Assembly (NCBI GenBank): GCA_035567895.1 | Contig: DATMPC010000085.1 | Location: 1-64,000 of the forward strand | Reading direction: 5' to 3' | Length of the DNA stretch: 64,000 bases | Source of the DNA: Terriglobales bacterium | Lineage (GTDB): Bacteria; Acidobacteriota; Terriglobia; Terriglobales; Acidobacteriaceae | Part shown: in pieces, positions 1 to 8,210 of the stretch | Numbering within the stretch: the first letter of the stretch is position 1 | Layout: the number at the start of each line of letters is the position of its first letter | Translations under genes and position numbers: made by a program | Notes under the pieces: model-generated | Seen by the model: only the letters and a program-made list of their open reading frames with translations | The model's database searches: none | Told to the model about the DNA's origin: nothing

Positions 1-249
1 GGCGCCCGAAACGACGTGGAGCTGATCGTGAGCACCGATCCGGAACCAGACGTGCCTGCCGTCTTTAAAAGGCTCGGATATCCTCTCCAGGCCAAGCACC
101 TTTTCGTAGAACTCCGCACCCTTCTGCAGATCACGCACGTATACGGTGGAGTGATCAAACTCCGGCTTGCTGGAAGGCCCAGATTGGGAATGGGTCAAGG
201 CAGGTATAAGTCCGGCCACTAAGACAAGCGCAAATCGGATTTTCTCCAT
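1..249 (-). CDS. VOC (glyoxalase-like) protein, N-terminal part
   Basis: The gene is cut by the window start, so only the first 83 codons are visible. ATG at 249 opens a hydrophobic leader (LVLVAGLIPALTHSQS) that looks like a Sec signal peptide. It is followed by a VOC-superfamily first module: HSTVYVRDLQKGAEFYEKVL is the usual first beta strand and helix of glyoxalase/dioxygenase-fold proteins, and GRHVWFRIGAHDQLHVVSG is the following strand pair. The family uses metal-bound betaalphabetabetabeta modules for lyase, dioxygenase or resistance functions, and the substrate cannot be told from this fragment. Export of a VOC protein is a little unusual. Confidence is good for the fold and low for function. 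Confidence 0.7.
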   Translation of the reverse strand, partial: MEKIRFALVLVAGLIPALTHSQSGPSSKPEFDHSTVYVRDLQKGAEFYEKVLGLERISEPFKDGRHVWFRIGAHDQLHVVSGA

Positions 250-381
250 GGGGAATGTTACCGCATGAAATCCTATCAGCGCTGGTTAACGGGATCGGTG
301 TTCTGTCTGCTGACGCCTACTTATTCAACTTCACTGGCCACTCGAGAGTGGGCTGCTTGAAATCGACGGTCGCGCGAGCGC

Positions 382-879
382 TCAAACAACCGGCCGCGAC
401 ATTTCATATTCGATCACAGCCGGATCGTTTGGATACGGCTCGGTCCGCCCCGTCAGCGTGAATCCTAAGCGCTCATAGAACTTGATCGCCGGTTCGTTAT
501 TACAGGTCACCATCAATCGCAATGTCCGAGCCTTGCGTTCGTGAGCCCAGCCAAGAATCTCATTCACCAGCAAACGACCGATGCCCCGCTGGCGATGTGT
601 GGGAGCTGTCCACATGGAGATGAGCTGAGCTTGGGTTGCGTCATCCTGATCGAGAAAAGAGCAAGCAATGCCGCAGGAAGCGCCGGCGTCCATTGCGATG
701 AACCCAATCGATTTCTCGCCAGTCAGATTGTTCGCGCGTTTGACCCATTCTGGATCGGTGAGTTGAGACTCCTTTGCATACGTCGAACCGAAGGCGCTCG
801 GCGTGTCCTGCAGCGCACGAAGTCGAACCGCTTTGAAGACGAGAGCATTCTGCGATGTGATTCGCTCAAGCGCGATCAT
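382..879 (-). CDS. GNAT-family N-acetyltransferase
   Basis: A 165-residue single-domain GNAT acetyltransferase, probably cytoplasmic, which would transfer an acetyl group from acetyl-CoA to an unidentified amine. The acetyl-CoA pyrophosphate loop is visible as HRQRGIGRLL at about residues 95-104 (Q/R-x-x-G-x-G/A pattern), followed by NNEPAIKFYERLGF at about 126-139, the typical beta5-alpha4 segment with the Tyr that often acts as general acid. Length matches the family. The Shine-Dalgarno before ATG 879 is weak. It lies downstream of the phosphoesterase gene on the same strand, but a strong terminator hairpin at 921-956 separates them, so it probably has its own promoter. Confidence 0.85.
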   Translation of the reverse strand: MIALERITSQNALVFKAVRLRALQDTPSAFGSTYAKESQLTDPEWVKRANNLTGEKSIGFIAMDAGASCGIACSFLDQDDATQAQLISMWTAPTHRQRGIGRLLVNEILGWAHERKARTLRLMVTCNNEPAIKFYERLGFTLTGRTEPYPNDPAVIEYEMSRPVV

Positions 880-920
880 GAGTCGGTGCCAGCGAAGAAT
901 TCCGGTCTCCTAAATAATAA

Positions 921-956
921 GGCGCAGAGATCGTTGGTTCTTTCGATCTCTGCGCC
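921..956 (-). terminator. Rho-independent terminator after the phosphoesterase gene
   Basis: A perfect 13-bp stem (921-933 with 944-956, arm GGCGCAGAGATCG) with a 10-nt loop. Read on the minus strand it is followed by the U-rich run TTATTATTTAGG. It sits 44 bp beyond the stop of the minus-strand gene 1000-2181. Confidence 0.85.
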
Positions 957-999
957 GTCAAAGCCCTGTGCAGTTATGGCAGTGGCTCTGCGAGTTTCC

Positions 1000-2181
1000 T
1001 TACTTCTTCGGGATCGCGCCCGGCTGGAACAAGTCAGAAAGATCGTTGGCGTTGGCGGCATCACCCAGGAACGGCGGTCCGACGTGGAAGATCTCCTGCA
1101 TGGTGCGCAAATCGGAGGAGTGTGTGAAATTGACCGGGCTGGCATATGGAAGGCCGTTCACGTTCTTGTGAGCGTGCTTGGAGATGACGATCTCGCCGAT
1201 TGTGTGACTGAAGTCATCTGCGGTGGTTTCTGTCGAGCTCGACTTCTCTGATTCATCCCACCAGATGATGATCGCCCCATTATCTATGTAAGCATGTGAC
1301 GCCATGATCACGGGAACCACCTGCCTCAGGAAATCGTCTCCCTGCAGGATTTTCGCCGGATCGCCGGTCAGCCCTTTGTATCCCCCGTTGAGCGTGCTGT
1401 GCTGATCGTTGAATTGGTTGGGCGTGATCCAGTTGTAGTCAGCCACAGTGTCACTGTCCAGATCGGCAAAGAACTGCTGCAGCGGCGCGTACTGTTGCGA
1501 TAGCGGATTCTCGGCACTCGCGTCGTTCCCGCCGTTGGTGTCGGTGAAGAAGACTTGGGGATTGTGTTTCGGGGCGTAGTTAAACTGGTTTGAACCGTCG
1601 AATTGATTGAAGCTGCCAGCAGCGAAGACCCCGGAAAGACTGCTCAGCGGCACAGTCCACTGATCCCGCGGCAAGGGAACGTTGATGAGTCCGCTGTTGC
1701 TCGGAGTCAAATCGGTGTCCTCCTGATACGACCTCCATGTTCTTCCAGCTTGAGTCAGAAGATTGCTCAAGTGCAGAGGTGTGGTCTGGTTCGGCGGAGG
1801 ATTTCCAACGAAAGGGTCGTTGTCGCCGAGCACGCCAAAATTTGTGCCGGCCTCAGCCCAGATGTAGTTGGGTTCGGAAGGATGGATCTTCGGATTATTT
1901 CCAGTGGGAGTCGCTAGGACGTTGTGGTAGTTCGCTGCATAGGCAACTTGGTCACTGATGTCTGAAGTTCCGTTCACCAGACTATTGATGTATGGTGCTG
2001 CCGGATTCTGATAAATCTGCTGGATCCCACCCGTGAACTGATTCGCTGGCTGTGTCCAGTTGTGATTCTCCATTGCGATTACAAATACTTTTTTGAGTTC
2101 CTGCGCACTGGCGTTTAGGTTGCCCAATGCTGCTAATAGGGCAAGCATGCCCAGCGTGCGGAGAGATCTGACGTGCGACAT
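1000..2181 (-). CDS. Secreted phosphoesterase (phospholipase C / acid phosphatase-like)
   Basis: A 393-residue protein with a Sec signal peptide (residues about 1-26, ending NASA-QE). It then shows the start typical of the bacterial phosphoesterase family that includes phospholipase C and AcpA acid phosphatase: KKVFVIAMENHNW, in which the Glu-Asn pair normally binds the active-site metal. GVLGDNDPFVG, DYNWITPNQFNDQHS and IIIWWDESEKS match the later metal-binding strands of this alkaline-phosphatase-fold group. The product would act in the periplasm or outside the cell on phosphate esters or phospholipids; the substrate cannot be assigned. ATG 2181 follows CTGGAGCG, a usable ribosome site. The gene ends before the terminator at 921-956. 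Confidence 0.85.
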   Translation of the reverse strand: MSHVRSLRTLGMLALLAALGNLNASAQELKKVFVIAMENHNWTQPANQFTGGIQQIYQNPAAPYINSLVNGTSDISDQVAYAANYHNVLATPTGNNPKIHPSEPNYIWAEAGTNFGVLGDNDPFVGNPPPNQTTPLHLSNLLTQAGRTWRSYQEDTDLTPSNSGLINVPLPRDQWTVPLSSLSGVFAAGSFNQFDGSNQFNYAPKHNPQVFFTDTNGGNDASAENPLSQQYAPLQQFFADLDSDTVADYNWITPNQFNDQHSTLNGGYKGLTGDPAKILQGDDFLRQVVPVIMASHAYIDNGAIIIWWDESEKSSSTETTADDFSHTIGEIVISKHAHKNVNGLPYASPVNFTHSSDLRTMQEIFHVGPPFLGDAANANDLSDLFQPGAIPKK

Positions 2182-2452
2182 TGATACGCTCCAGAGATAG
2201 ATTCCGGCATGCGCTTTGTCCGTTTCAGATCACTTAAATGAACTTGAGAAGGATCGCGCACCCGGACTTACTGGAATAGCAGGCGTATCTTTCAAAACGA
2301 TGACCAGCAGATTAGTTTTAGATGACGGGGATACTTAGGACGGGACTAAGTCGCAGTCTGTTAATGGGAATGCAAGTTGTTCATTACATCTCTTAACCTA
2401 TCTTCACACAAAGCGCCACATTGGGAACCAAAGGGGTGGGAGTTTGTCTCTG

Positions 2453-2542
2453 AGGCCGAAAGATCAGTTCTACGGCGTGGAAGCGATCTTCAAAGATCCC
2501 TTCGGCAACTGGTTCAGCATGACCCAGCCGAAGAATTACTAA
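2453..2542 (+). pseudogene. VOC protein C-terminal remnant
   Basis: Reading the frame that ends with TAA at 2540-2542 gives about 27 residues typical of the last strand of a PhnB/VOC-like protein: LRPKDQFYGVEAIFKDPFGN, then WFSMTQPKNY. No matching N-terminal part or start codon lies upstream in this frame, and the residues before about 2453 look random. This is best read as the tail of a decayed or deleted VOC gene. It is not obviously the missing end of the VOC protein at 1-249, which lies on the other strand. Confidence 0.6.
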
Positions 2543-2550
2543 CAAAAAAA

Positions 2551-2579
2551 GAGAGGAAAAGGATGGACCGTTTCCTCTC
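2551..2579 (-). terminator. Rho-independent terminator of the small secreted protein gene
   Basis: A 9-bp perfect stem (GAGAGGAAA at 2551-2559 with TTTCCTCTC at 2571-2579). On the minus strand it is followed at once by TTTTTTT. It lies 20 bp after the stop of gene 2600-2818. Confidence 0.85.
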
Positions 2580-2599
2580 GTGAAGCGGATGACGAGACA

Positions 2600-2818
2600 T
2601 TAGCGGTGGCAAGTGGCTCGAACTTGTTCCAAATGCCGTCGCTTCTTTTCCGCTTGTCTGCTGTGCGGCCCATGACGTTGAACGGCTTGCTGCAAGTGCA
2701 TCTCTGCGTTGCGAATGCGTTGTTCGCACCGATTTTCAGCGGCTGCGCTGACGCTTCCTAACAAAAGCAAAGCGGCAAGTCCCAGCAGCGTACCCTTGTG
2801 AAACAGCCGATTAAGCAT
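2600..2818 (-). CDS. Small secreted basic protein, function unknown
   Basis: A 72-residue protein. A longer reading from 2842 exists, but the ATG at 2818 is preceded at ideal distance by AGGAGG (AGCAGGAGGATCC-ATG), which fixes the start. Residues about 1-28 form a Sec signal peptide (TLLGLAALLLLGSVSAAAEN). The mature part is about 45 residues, basic and predicted helical, with two Cys (NRCEQRI and RATCHR) that could form a disulfide bridging the two ends of a helical hairpin. It has its own terminator. I do not recognise a family. Confidence 0.6.
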   Translation of the reverse strand: MLNRLFHKGTLLGLAALLLLGSVSAAAENRCEQRIRNAEMHLQQAVQRHGPHSRQAEKKRRHLEQVRATCHR

Positions 2819-2943
2819 GGATCCTCCTGCTGCTTTGAACACAGTCGTCGAATTTTCGTTTTCCTAAAATGTGAGGGCGACCACTCGTTTGGACGTAACC
2901 TAACGAGGAACCAACTAGTATCGGAATGGAGGCCTTTCCCCCC

Positions 2944-3390
2944 ATGTTTACGTCGCGGTCCATTGGATTTGTGAGAAGTCCCTACCAAAACACAAGCGAG
3001 GTTCCGAAGGGTCCCGGAGCTAAGCACGACGCTGATGGTGTGCTCGACATCCTGTCGGAGTTTGAGCCTGGACTCACCGACATCGAGGGCTTTTCCCATC
3101 TCATCGTCCTGTGGGAGTTTGATCGTTCGCGTGATTTCGAGCTGTTCGCGAGTCCGCCCTTCGATACCCGTCCGCATGGCGTGTTTGCGACCCGATCTCC
3201 CCGCCGTCCGAACCCAATTGGCCTGACCGTCGTCGAGCTTCGTCGCCGCAACGGCGTCGAACTGCATGTCAACGGAGTCGATATGATCGATAACACGCCG
3301 ATTCTCGATATCAAACCCTATCTCTCGAGCGTTCCTTCCGAAAATCTACGTCGCGGCTGGCTAGCCGAGGTTGAAGCGCGACAGAGGTGA
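2944..3390 (+). CDS. trmO: tRNA (N6-threonylcarbamoyladenosine37-N6)-methyltransferase TrmO
   Basis: A 148-residue TrmO/TsaA (YaeB) family protein, which methylates the N6 of t6A37 in certain tRNAs using S-adenosylmethionine. Family hallmarks are IGFVRSPY at the start, GFSHLIVLWEF in the middle, and DTRPHGVFATRSPRRPNPIG, the near-invariant core of this beta-barrel family. An ATG at 2926 is also in frame, but the one at 2944 starts right where the family starts and has GGAGG at 2928-2932 upstream, so 2944 is preferred. It lacks the C-terminal extension found in the E. coli enzyme, as many bacterial homologues do. Confidence 0.9.
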   Translation: MFTSRSIGFVRSPYQNTSEVPKGPGAKHDADGVLDILSEFEPGLTDIEGFSHLIVLWEFDRSRDFELFASPPFDTRPHGVFATRSPRRPNPIGLTVVELRRRNGVELHVNGVDMIDNTPILDIKPYLSSVPSENLRRGWLAEVEARQR

Positions 3391-3435
3391 CAACAGGATT
3401 GCCTACACTCCTCTGATTCAAATCTTGTCGCTATA

Positions 3436-4479
3436 ATGCGAGCGGTGCTCCCCAGTCGATCCAGGCCCTCCCGCGAACATCAGTTACACCTCATCGTCTC
3501 GCTTCTCTTCTTGATATGTACTCCATGGCCGTCAATGGCACAGGCGGGATTACCGACCGCCAGTGACTCTGATTCCGATGGCATCAACGATGCTGTCGAG
3601 CAGGCTCTCCTGACTCAGTTCGCGCCGACCTTCATGATCAGCAGCCAGGAGTGCTCTTCCCTTCCAGCGCAGTTCGCTTCCGGGATACTCTCCCCCACGG
3701 TGCAGACCGAAAACGGCACCATCTATGGCGAAGTCTTTCCGGTAAAGACGAGCAGCGCTTCGGAGCATGGTGCGGAAATTCACTTCTACCATCTTTGGAA
3801 GCAAGACTGCGGAGCCCACGGCCATCCGCTGGATGCCGAACATGTCTCGGTCCTGGTGCAGGCTTCCAATAACGATCTATCGTCCGCCACTTGGAGAGCG
3901 GTCTATTGGTATGCAGCCGCCCACCAGAACACTGTCTGCGATGTCAGTCAAATCAGCCGCGCTTCAACTCTTGGTGCGGAAAATCACGGAGCAACCGTGT
4001 GGATATCAGCTGGCAAGCACGCTTCGTTTCTAAATGAGACACTCTGCGAACGTGGATGCGGTGGCGATGTGTGTCTGGAAACGACGCCGCTGTTCATCAG
4101 CCAGATCGTCAACCTTGGGGAGCCCGATCACCCCATGAACGGCTCACTCTGGATCATGTCGAACGGATGGCCGCTCGCAGCCAGGATGAATAGCACCGAT
4201 TTTCCAGCTACCGCGATTAGTCGTCTCAATAGTCTGCCAGCTACAGACATTGCCTGGTTCAATCCGGGCAAACATCCCATGCAGGGGACAATTGCGATAA
4301 GTGGGTTGACGGCAGATGCGCTAGCGAACAGCGGCCACAGTACTGCGAGTGCCATCTCGGTTGGCCAAGACTCTACCGGCAATGCGCTGAAACGAAGCTA
4401 CAGAAACACCGTCAAAGCTCTGGGGAGCGCAACCCGCAGCATCGGCAGGGCCTTTTCTTCCACGGTTGGACCAAAATGA
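3436..4479 (+). CDS. Secreted protein with Ca-binding-like motif, VPS62-like
   Basis: A 347-residue exported protein of uncertain function. It has an N-terminal signal peptide (hydrophobic LHLIVSLLFLICTPWP, cleavage near SMAQA). The mature start has DSDSDGINDAVE, which matches the D-x-D-x-D-G loop of thrombospondin type-3 or dockerin-like calcium sites. The central part (FYHLWKQDCGAHGHPLDAEH, then ISAGKHASF) recalls the VPS62/DUF946-type fold, in which an H-x-D/W-E-x-V segment and a later Gly-Lys-His are conserved. There are paired Cys residues suggestive of disulfides (CERGCGGDVC). The C-terminal 60 residues are low-complexity Ser/Thr/Ala. The family call is tentative. Confidence 0.5.
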   Translation: MRAVLPSRSRPSREHQLHLIVSLLFLICTPWPSMAQAGLPTASDSDSDGINDAVEQALLTQFAPTFMISSQECSSLPAQFASGILSPTVQTENGTIYGEVFPVKTSSASEHGAEIHFYHLWKQDCGAHGHPLDAEHVSVLVQASNNDLSSATWRAVYWYAAAHQNTVCDVSQISRASTLGAENHGATVWISAGKHASFLNETLCERGCGGDVCLETTPLFISQIVNLGEPDHPMNGSLWIMSNGWPLAARMNSTDFPATAISRLNSLPATDIAWFNPGKHPMQGTIAISGLTADALANSGHSTASAISVGQDSTGNALKRSYRNTVKALGSATRSIGRAFSSTVGPK

Positions 4480-4507
4480 ATTGCTGCCGTTTCGGCAGAC
4501 GTTTCTA

Positions 4508-5563
4508 CTACACAACCTTGTTCATTGGCTCGCGCAGGCCCAGGGCCACGTCGATCAAGTCTTGTCCCACAGTGCGTGTGCGCGAGAGTGCTTCTTTCAG
4601 CGGGATGGTGACGATGTCGGTTCCGCGCAGGGCAACCATCTTGCCGAAGTCGTTGCGGTGGACTGCGTCGATGGCGCCGATGCCGTAGCGAGTGGCTAAC
4701 ATGCGATCGAAGGCCGTGGGCGAGCCGCCCCTTTGAATGTGTCCAAGGACGACGGCGCGGGTCTCGAAGCCGGTGCGCTTCTCGAGTTCCTGGGCGAGGA
4801 TGGTGCCGATGCCTCCGAGGCGAACGTGTCCGAATTCGTCCTTCTTTCCCTTTTCGGCAACGATTTGTTCGTCGATGCCTGCAGCCAAACGGGCGCCTTC
4901 GGCAACTACCACGACGCTGAAATAGCGTCCGCGAGCGTGGCGCTGAGCGATGGTCTCGGCAACTTCGTTGAGATCGAACGGGCGCTCGGGGATCAGGATT
5001 ACATCAGCGCCGCCGGCGATGCCACTGTAGATGGCGATCCAGCCGGAGTCGCGTCCCATGACTTCAACGACGATCACGCGGTTGTGCGCCTCCGCCGTGG
5101 TGTGCACACGGTCGATGGCTTCGGTGGAGATGTTCACAGCGGTGTCGAACCCGAAACAGAAGTCGGTGCCGCTGAGGTCGTTGTCGATCGTCTTGGGCAC
5201 GCCCACAACTTTGAATCCCATCTCCTGCAGCTTGTAAGTAACCGACTGCGTGTCGTCGCCACCGAGCGCGATCAGCGCCTCAATGTTGTGGCGCTGCAGC
5301 GTGTCCAGGCAACGCTGCATACCCCCCTCTTTTTTTGCGGGATTCGTGCGTGACGTGCGCAGGATGGTTCCCCCGCGCGGAAGAATACCGGCGATGGCGT
5401 CGAGTGTGAGCTTCATGGTCTGGTCCTCCATCACGCCGCGCCAGCCTTCGAGGAAGCCGATAAACTCATCTTTATGGTGAAAGATCCCTTTGCGAACCAC
5501 GGCGCGAATGACCGCGTTTAGACCCGGGCAATCGCCCCCTCCAGTGAGGATGCCAATTCTCAT
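4508..5563 (-). CDS. 6-phosphofructokinase, probably pyrophosphate-dependent type
   Basis: A 351-residue PfkA-family enzyme that phosphorylates fructose 6-phosphate to the 1,6-bisphosphate in glycolysis. The sequence shows GILTGGGDCPGLNAVIR, GVPKTIDNDLSGTDFCFGFD with the catalytic Asp of TIDND, and VVEVMGRDSGWIA. Two diagnostic positions, using E. coli numbering that coincides here, are Asp104 (GGDDT instead of GGDGS) and Lys124 (PKTIDND instead of PGTIDND). In characterised relatives this pair goes with use of pyrophosphate rather than ATP, giving a reversible reaction. So pfp-like or mixed-substrate group III is the better call, although automated annotation would probably say ATP-PFK. ATG 5563 is preceded by CGGAG at good spacing. 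Two near-identical ATCTGATT-type direct repeats in the AT-rich upstream region (about 5619-5653) could be regulatory. Confidence 0.9.
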   Translation of the reverse strand: MRIGILTGGGDCPGLNAVIRAVVRKGIFHHKDEFIGFLEGWRGVMEDQTMKLTLDAIAGILPRGGTILRTSRTNPAKKEGGMQRCLDTLQRHNIEALIALGGDDTQSVTYKLQEMGFKVVGVPKTIDNDLSGTDFCFGFDTAVNISTEAIDRVHTTAEAHNRVIVVEVMGRDSGWIAIYSGIAGGADVILIPERPFDLNEVAETIAQRHARGRYFSVVVVAEGARLAAGIDEQIVAEKGKKDEFGHVRLGGIGTILAQELEKRTGFETRAVVLGHIQRGGSPTAFDRMLATRYGIGAIDAVHRNDFGKMVALRGTDIVTIPLKEALSRTRTVGQDLIDVALGLREPMNKVV

Positions 5564-5687
5564 TTAATTTCTCCGCAAGCAAGTCCAGCATGTGGACCGT
5601 GATGAATGGATGGCAGACTTAGTTATTTAATCAGATTAATTATTAAATCAGATGACTACACGAAGTCGATTGATCCGCGCCGCAGCT

Positions 5688-6053
5688 TCAGCGTTTCTCG
5701 GCGGTGACCATGGATGGTTTGCGGACAGGTTGTGGGAAGGTGTAGATCACCTCTCCGGGACGCGCATAACGAAGCTGCTCGCGCGCTTCCTTCTCGATCG
5801 TCTTCGGGTCATTCTTTAATCCGTCGACGTGATGCGCGAGGTGTTCGTTTTCCTGCTTGAGTTCCTGGATCTCCTTGTTCAGCGCGCGATGTTCTTCGCG
5901 CTTGTGGGCATAGACCATCGTGCCGTTTGCGCCGAAGACTACGTGATAAGCCACCCAGGCTGCAATCAGACAAAGGAGCAGCGTCGCGCCTTTGCGGCGT
6001 GTTTGATAGAGCTTTGCGGCAACTGCTTCCAGAATTTCTTTAACTCTTGGCAT
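5688..6053 (-). CDS. FtsB/DivIC-like septum formation protein
   Basis: A 121-residue single-pass membrane protein: a short basic cytoplasmic N-terminus, one membrane segment (about residues 23-41, TLLLCLIAAWVAYHVVFGAN), then a coiled coil (about 49-78, HREEHRALNKEIQELKQEN-like heptads), then the DPKTIEKEAREQLRYARPGE segment. The last is the hallmark of FtsB/DivIC proteins, where the equivalent region contacts FtsL/FtsQ. It would act at the division septum in the FtsQLB complex. It lies upstream of pfk on the same strand with a 124-bp gap, so co-transcription is not certain. Confidence 0.85.
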   Translation of the reverse strand: MPRVKEILEAVAAKLYQTRRKGATLLLCLIAAWVAYHVVFGANGTMVYAHKREEHRALNKEIQELKQENEHLAHHVDGLKNDPKTIEKEAREQLRYARPGEVIYTFPQPVRKPSMVTAEKR

Positions 6054-6338
6054 TGCTTCTCTTGACCACCCTCAACTCACAGTTTCAAAGCCGCGAAGAC
6101 CGCCGGCGTTTGCAAGCTTAGATGCTGAAAAATCTGTAACATCGGTGGCCACCCTTCTAGTGAACGTCTCTTTCAGTCCGGCCGTCAAGCGGAAGTTCTC
6201 GGGCATCGAAAAAAGGAACCAACTTTGCCAAACGGTTCACTAGAAAATTCTTGCAATGTGTTCAGGCGAATTTGCCACGATTTTGCAGCAGAGCGGGTTC
6301 GGCTTGCTCTTGTAGCGGAAAATGGTGATGGTAAGAGA

Positions 6339-6656
6339 ATGTCTGATGAGAAGCTGGTGATCAGCACGGCTGGATCAAGGGAAGAAGCTTCGCGAATCGC
6401 TACGGCTCTGGTGGAGGCCCAGCTGGCTGCATGTGTGAACGTTGTTGGCCCGATCGACTCCGTTTATCGCTGGCAGGGCAAAGTCGAGAGTGCTCAGGAA
6501 TTCCTACTGCTGATAAAGACCACTGGCTCCCGATCCGCAGCGGTGATGGCGCGCATCCGCGAGCTCCACTCTTACGATTTACCGGAAGCCATCGAGGTCA
6601 GCATCGACGGCGGCAGCGTGGAATATCTGAAGTGGATCGCCGATTCCGTGCGATAG
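6339..6656 (+). CDS. cutA: CutA1-like divalent cation tolerance protein
   Basis: A 105-residue CutA1 family protein, a trimeric ferredoxin-like fold linked to copper or other divalent metal tolerance, whose exact role is unsettled. Family features are visible: ISTAGSREEASRIATALVE, AACVNVVGPIDSVYRWQGKV (the conserved Cys and Y-x-W-x-G-K), EEFLLLIKTT-like strand, and ELHSYDLPEAIEV (the HPYDVPE equivalent). The open frame extends upstream to 6225, but residues before ATG 6339 do not match the family, and the 105-residue form is the normal length. Confidence 0.9.
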   Translation: MSDEKLVISTAGSREEASRIATALVEAQLAACVNVVGPIDSVYRWQGKVESAQEFLLLIKTTGSRSAAVMARIRELHSYDLPEAIEVSIDGGSVEYLKWIADSVR

Positions 6657-6691
6657 CAAATCGAGCGTCCCACAAAGGGAATGTACACCCG

Positions 6692-8038
6692 CTATCCCAT
6701 TGCCTGCTTCTTTTGCTCGGGTGTTTCCGTCTCGTGGTGAGAATGCCATCCCGGGAGCCGGTCACTGCCGGTGATGAGGCGTGCTCCCGAGTGCCAGCTC
6801 AAATACTGCCAGCCCCAGTTCAGCAGGACGAAGAAGCGGTTGCGATAGCCGATCAAGTAGATGAGGTGGATGAATAGCCAGGCTGCCCAGGCGAGGAATC
6901 CAGAGAGATGGATCTTGCCAATTTGGGCAATGCCCTTCGTGCGGCCGATGGTTGCCATGCTGCCTTTATCCCAGTAGCTGAACGGCTGACTAGGTTTGTT
7001 CTGTACACGGCGGCGAATTTCTTTCGCTGCATATTGCCCCATTTGGATGGCGACCGGAGCGACGCCGGGAACCGGCGCGCCGTTCTGCTCGAAGTGCGCG
7101 AGGTCGCCTATAACAAAGATTTCTGGATGTCCTTCGACGTTCAATCGGTCGTTGACGATGACGTGACCACTGCGATCGATTTTGCAGCCTAGTGCCTGAC
7201 CAAGGGGCGAGGCCTTTACACCTGCGGCCCACAGGATGACGGCAGCCTCGATCTTCTCGTCTCCAACCCATACGAGTCCTGGTTCAATGTTCGTCACCAT
7301 CGTATTGGTTCGTACCTCGACGCCCAAGTGCTCGAGCTGTCTCTGCGCACTGGCTGAGAGATCTTCGGTGTATGCTGGCAGGACGCGTGATCCACCTTCC
7401 AGCAGGACGATTCGCGATCGCCGCGGATCAATAGCGGTAAAGTCTTGGGTAAGGACGTGGCGCGAGATTTCAGCAATGGCGCCTGCCAATTCAACGCCGG
7501 TAGGCCCAGCCCCAACGATCACGAAATTCAGTGGACAGTGCTGCCTATCGAGAAGCGTCTCGCGTTCGGCAAGTTCGAAGGCCAACAGGACGCGGCGACG
7601 AATCTCGGTTGCGTCTTCGAGTGTCTTCAAGCCGGGAGCGAACTGCGCCCAATCATCGCGTCCAAAATAGGAGTGTGTGGCTCCAGCAGCGATCACAAGA
7701 TAGTCATACGGAATCTCGTCGCCTTCCTCGAGGCGAATGCGGCGATGCTCGACGTCGAAACTAACTACGTTCCCGATCAGCACTTCTACATTCTTTTTGC
7801 CGCGCACTACGCTGCGGATGGGAGCAGCGATGTCTGCCGGCGACAGCGCTGCCAGCGCCACCTGATACAGCAAAGGCTGGAAGGTGTGGTGATTCTTGCG
7901 ATCCAGAATTGTGACGTTGACATCTGTTTTCGCGAGTCCCAGTGCTGCCTGAAGGCCGCCGAAGCCGCCGCCGACGACTACAACGCGAGGACGCCTTTGC
8001 TGGTCGGTATTCCTCATAACGCCTATTAGATGTTTCAA
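6692..8038 (-). CDS. ndh: Type II NADH:quinone oxidoreductase (NDH-2)
   Basis: A 448-residue flavoprotein that passes electrons from NADH to the quinone pool without pumping protons. There are two Rossmann motifs: VVVGGGFGGLQAALGL (about 20-35, FAD) and FVIVGAGPTGVELAGAIAE (about 171-189, NADH). YQVALAALSPADIA is the quinone-site segment of NDH-2, and FVIGDLAHFEQNG is the C-terminal FAD contact. The C-terminus (about 375-420) has hydrophobic stretches (FLAWAAWLFIHLIYLIGYRN) that anchor the protein to the inner membrane face. The menaquinone genes mqnD and mqnE in the same window would supply its likely acceptor. It is divergent from pilT with a 172-bp shared intergenic region. Confidence 0.92.
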   Translation of the reverse strand: MKHLIGVMRNTDQQRRPRVVVVGGGFGGLQAALGLAKTDVNVTILDRKNHHTFQPLLYQVALAALSPADIAAPIRSVVRGKKNVEVLIGNVVSFDVEHRRIRLEEGDEIPYDYLVIAAGATHSYFGRDDWAQFAPGLKTLEDATEIRRRVLLAFELAERETLLDRQHCPLNFVIVGAGPTGVELAGAIAEISRHVLTQDFTAIDPRRSRIVLLEGGSRVLPAYTEDLSASAQRQLEHLGVEVRTNTMVTNIEPGLVWVGDEKIEAAVILWAAGVKASPLGQALGCKIDRSGHVIVNDRLNVEGHPEIFVIGDLAHFEQNGAPVPGVAPVAIQMGQYAAKEIRRRVQNKPSQPFSYWDKGSMATIGRTKGIAQIGKIHLSGFLAWAAWLFIHLIYLIGYRNRFFVLLNWGWQYLSWHSGARLITGSDRLPGWHSHHETETPEQKKQAMG

Positions 8039-8210
8039 CTCGCCGGACGTGACCGAAAGTAACTACTAAGTAGCGAGCCTCATTGTGTATGCAATAGGAG
8101 CATGCTACCTTTCGCCAAGCTCACACTGGGAAAAACTTTCTCGGTGTTGCCCGCAGCGGCGCCGGCGAGAGAACAAATCAGGCAAAGTTTCCGACCGGCA
8201 AGGATAAACG

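Noticed and set aside
541-1251. 236-codon plus-strand ORF
   Set aside because: It is antisense to the GNAT gene and the 3' part of the phosphoesterase gene, crosses a strong terminator hairpin, and has no family pattern.
2377-2583. 68-codon ORF at the VOC remnant
   Set aside because: Only the other frame gives the VOC-type ending; this frame has no recognisable pattern and runs into the terminator.
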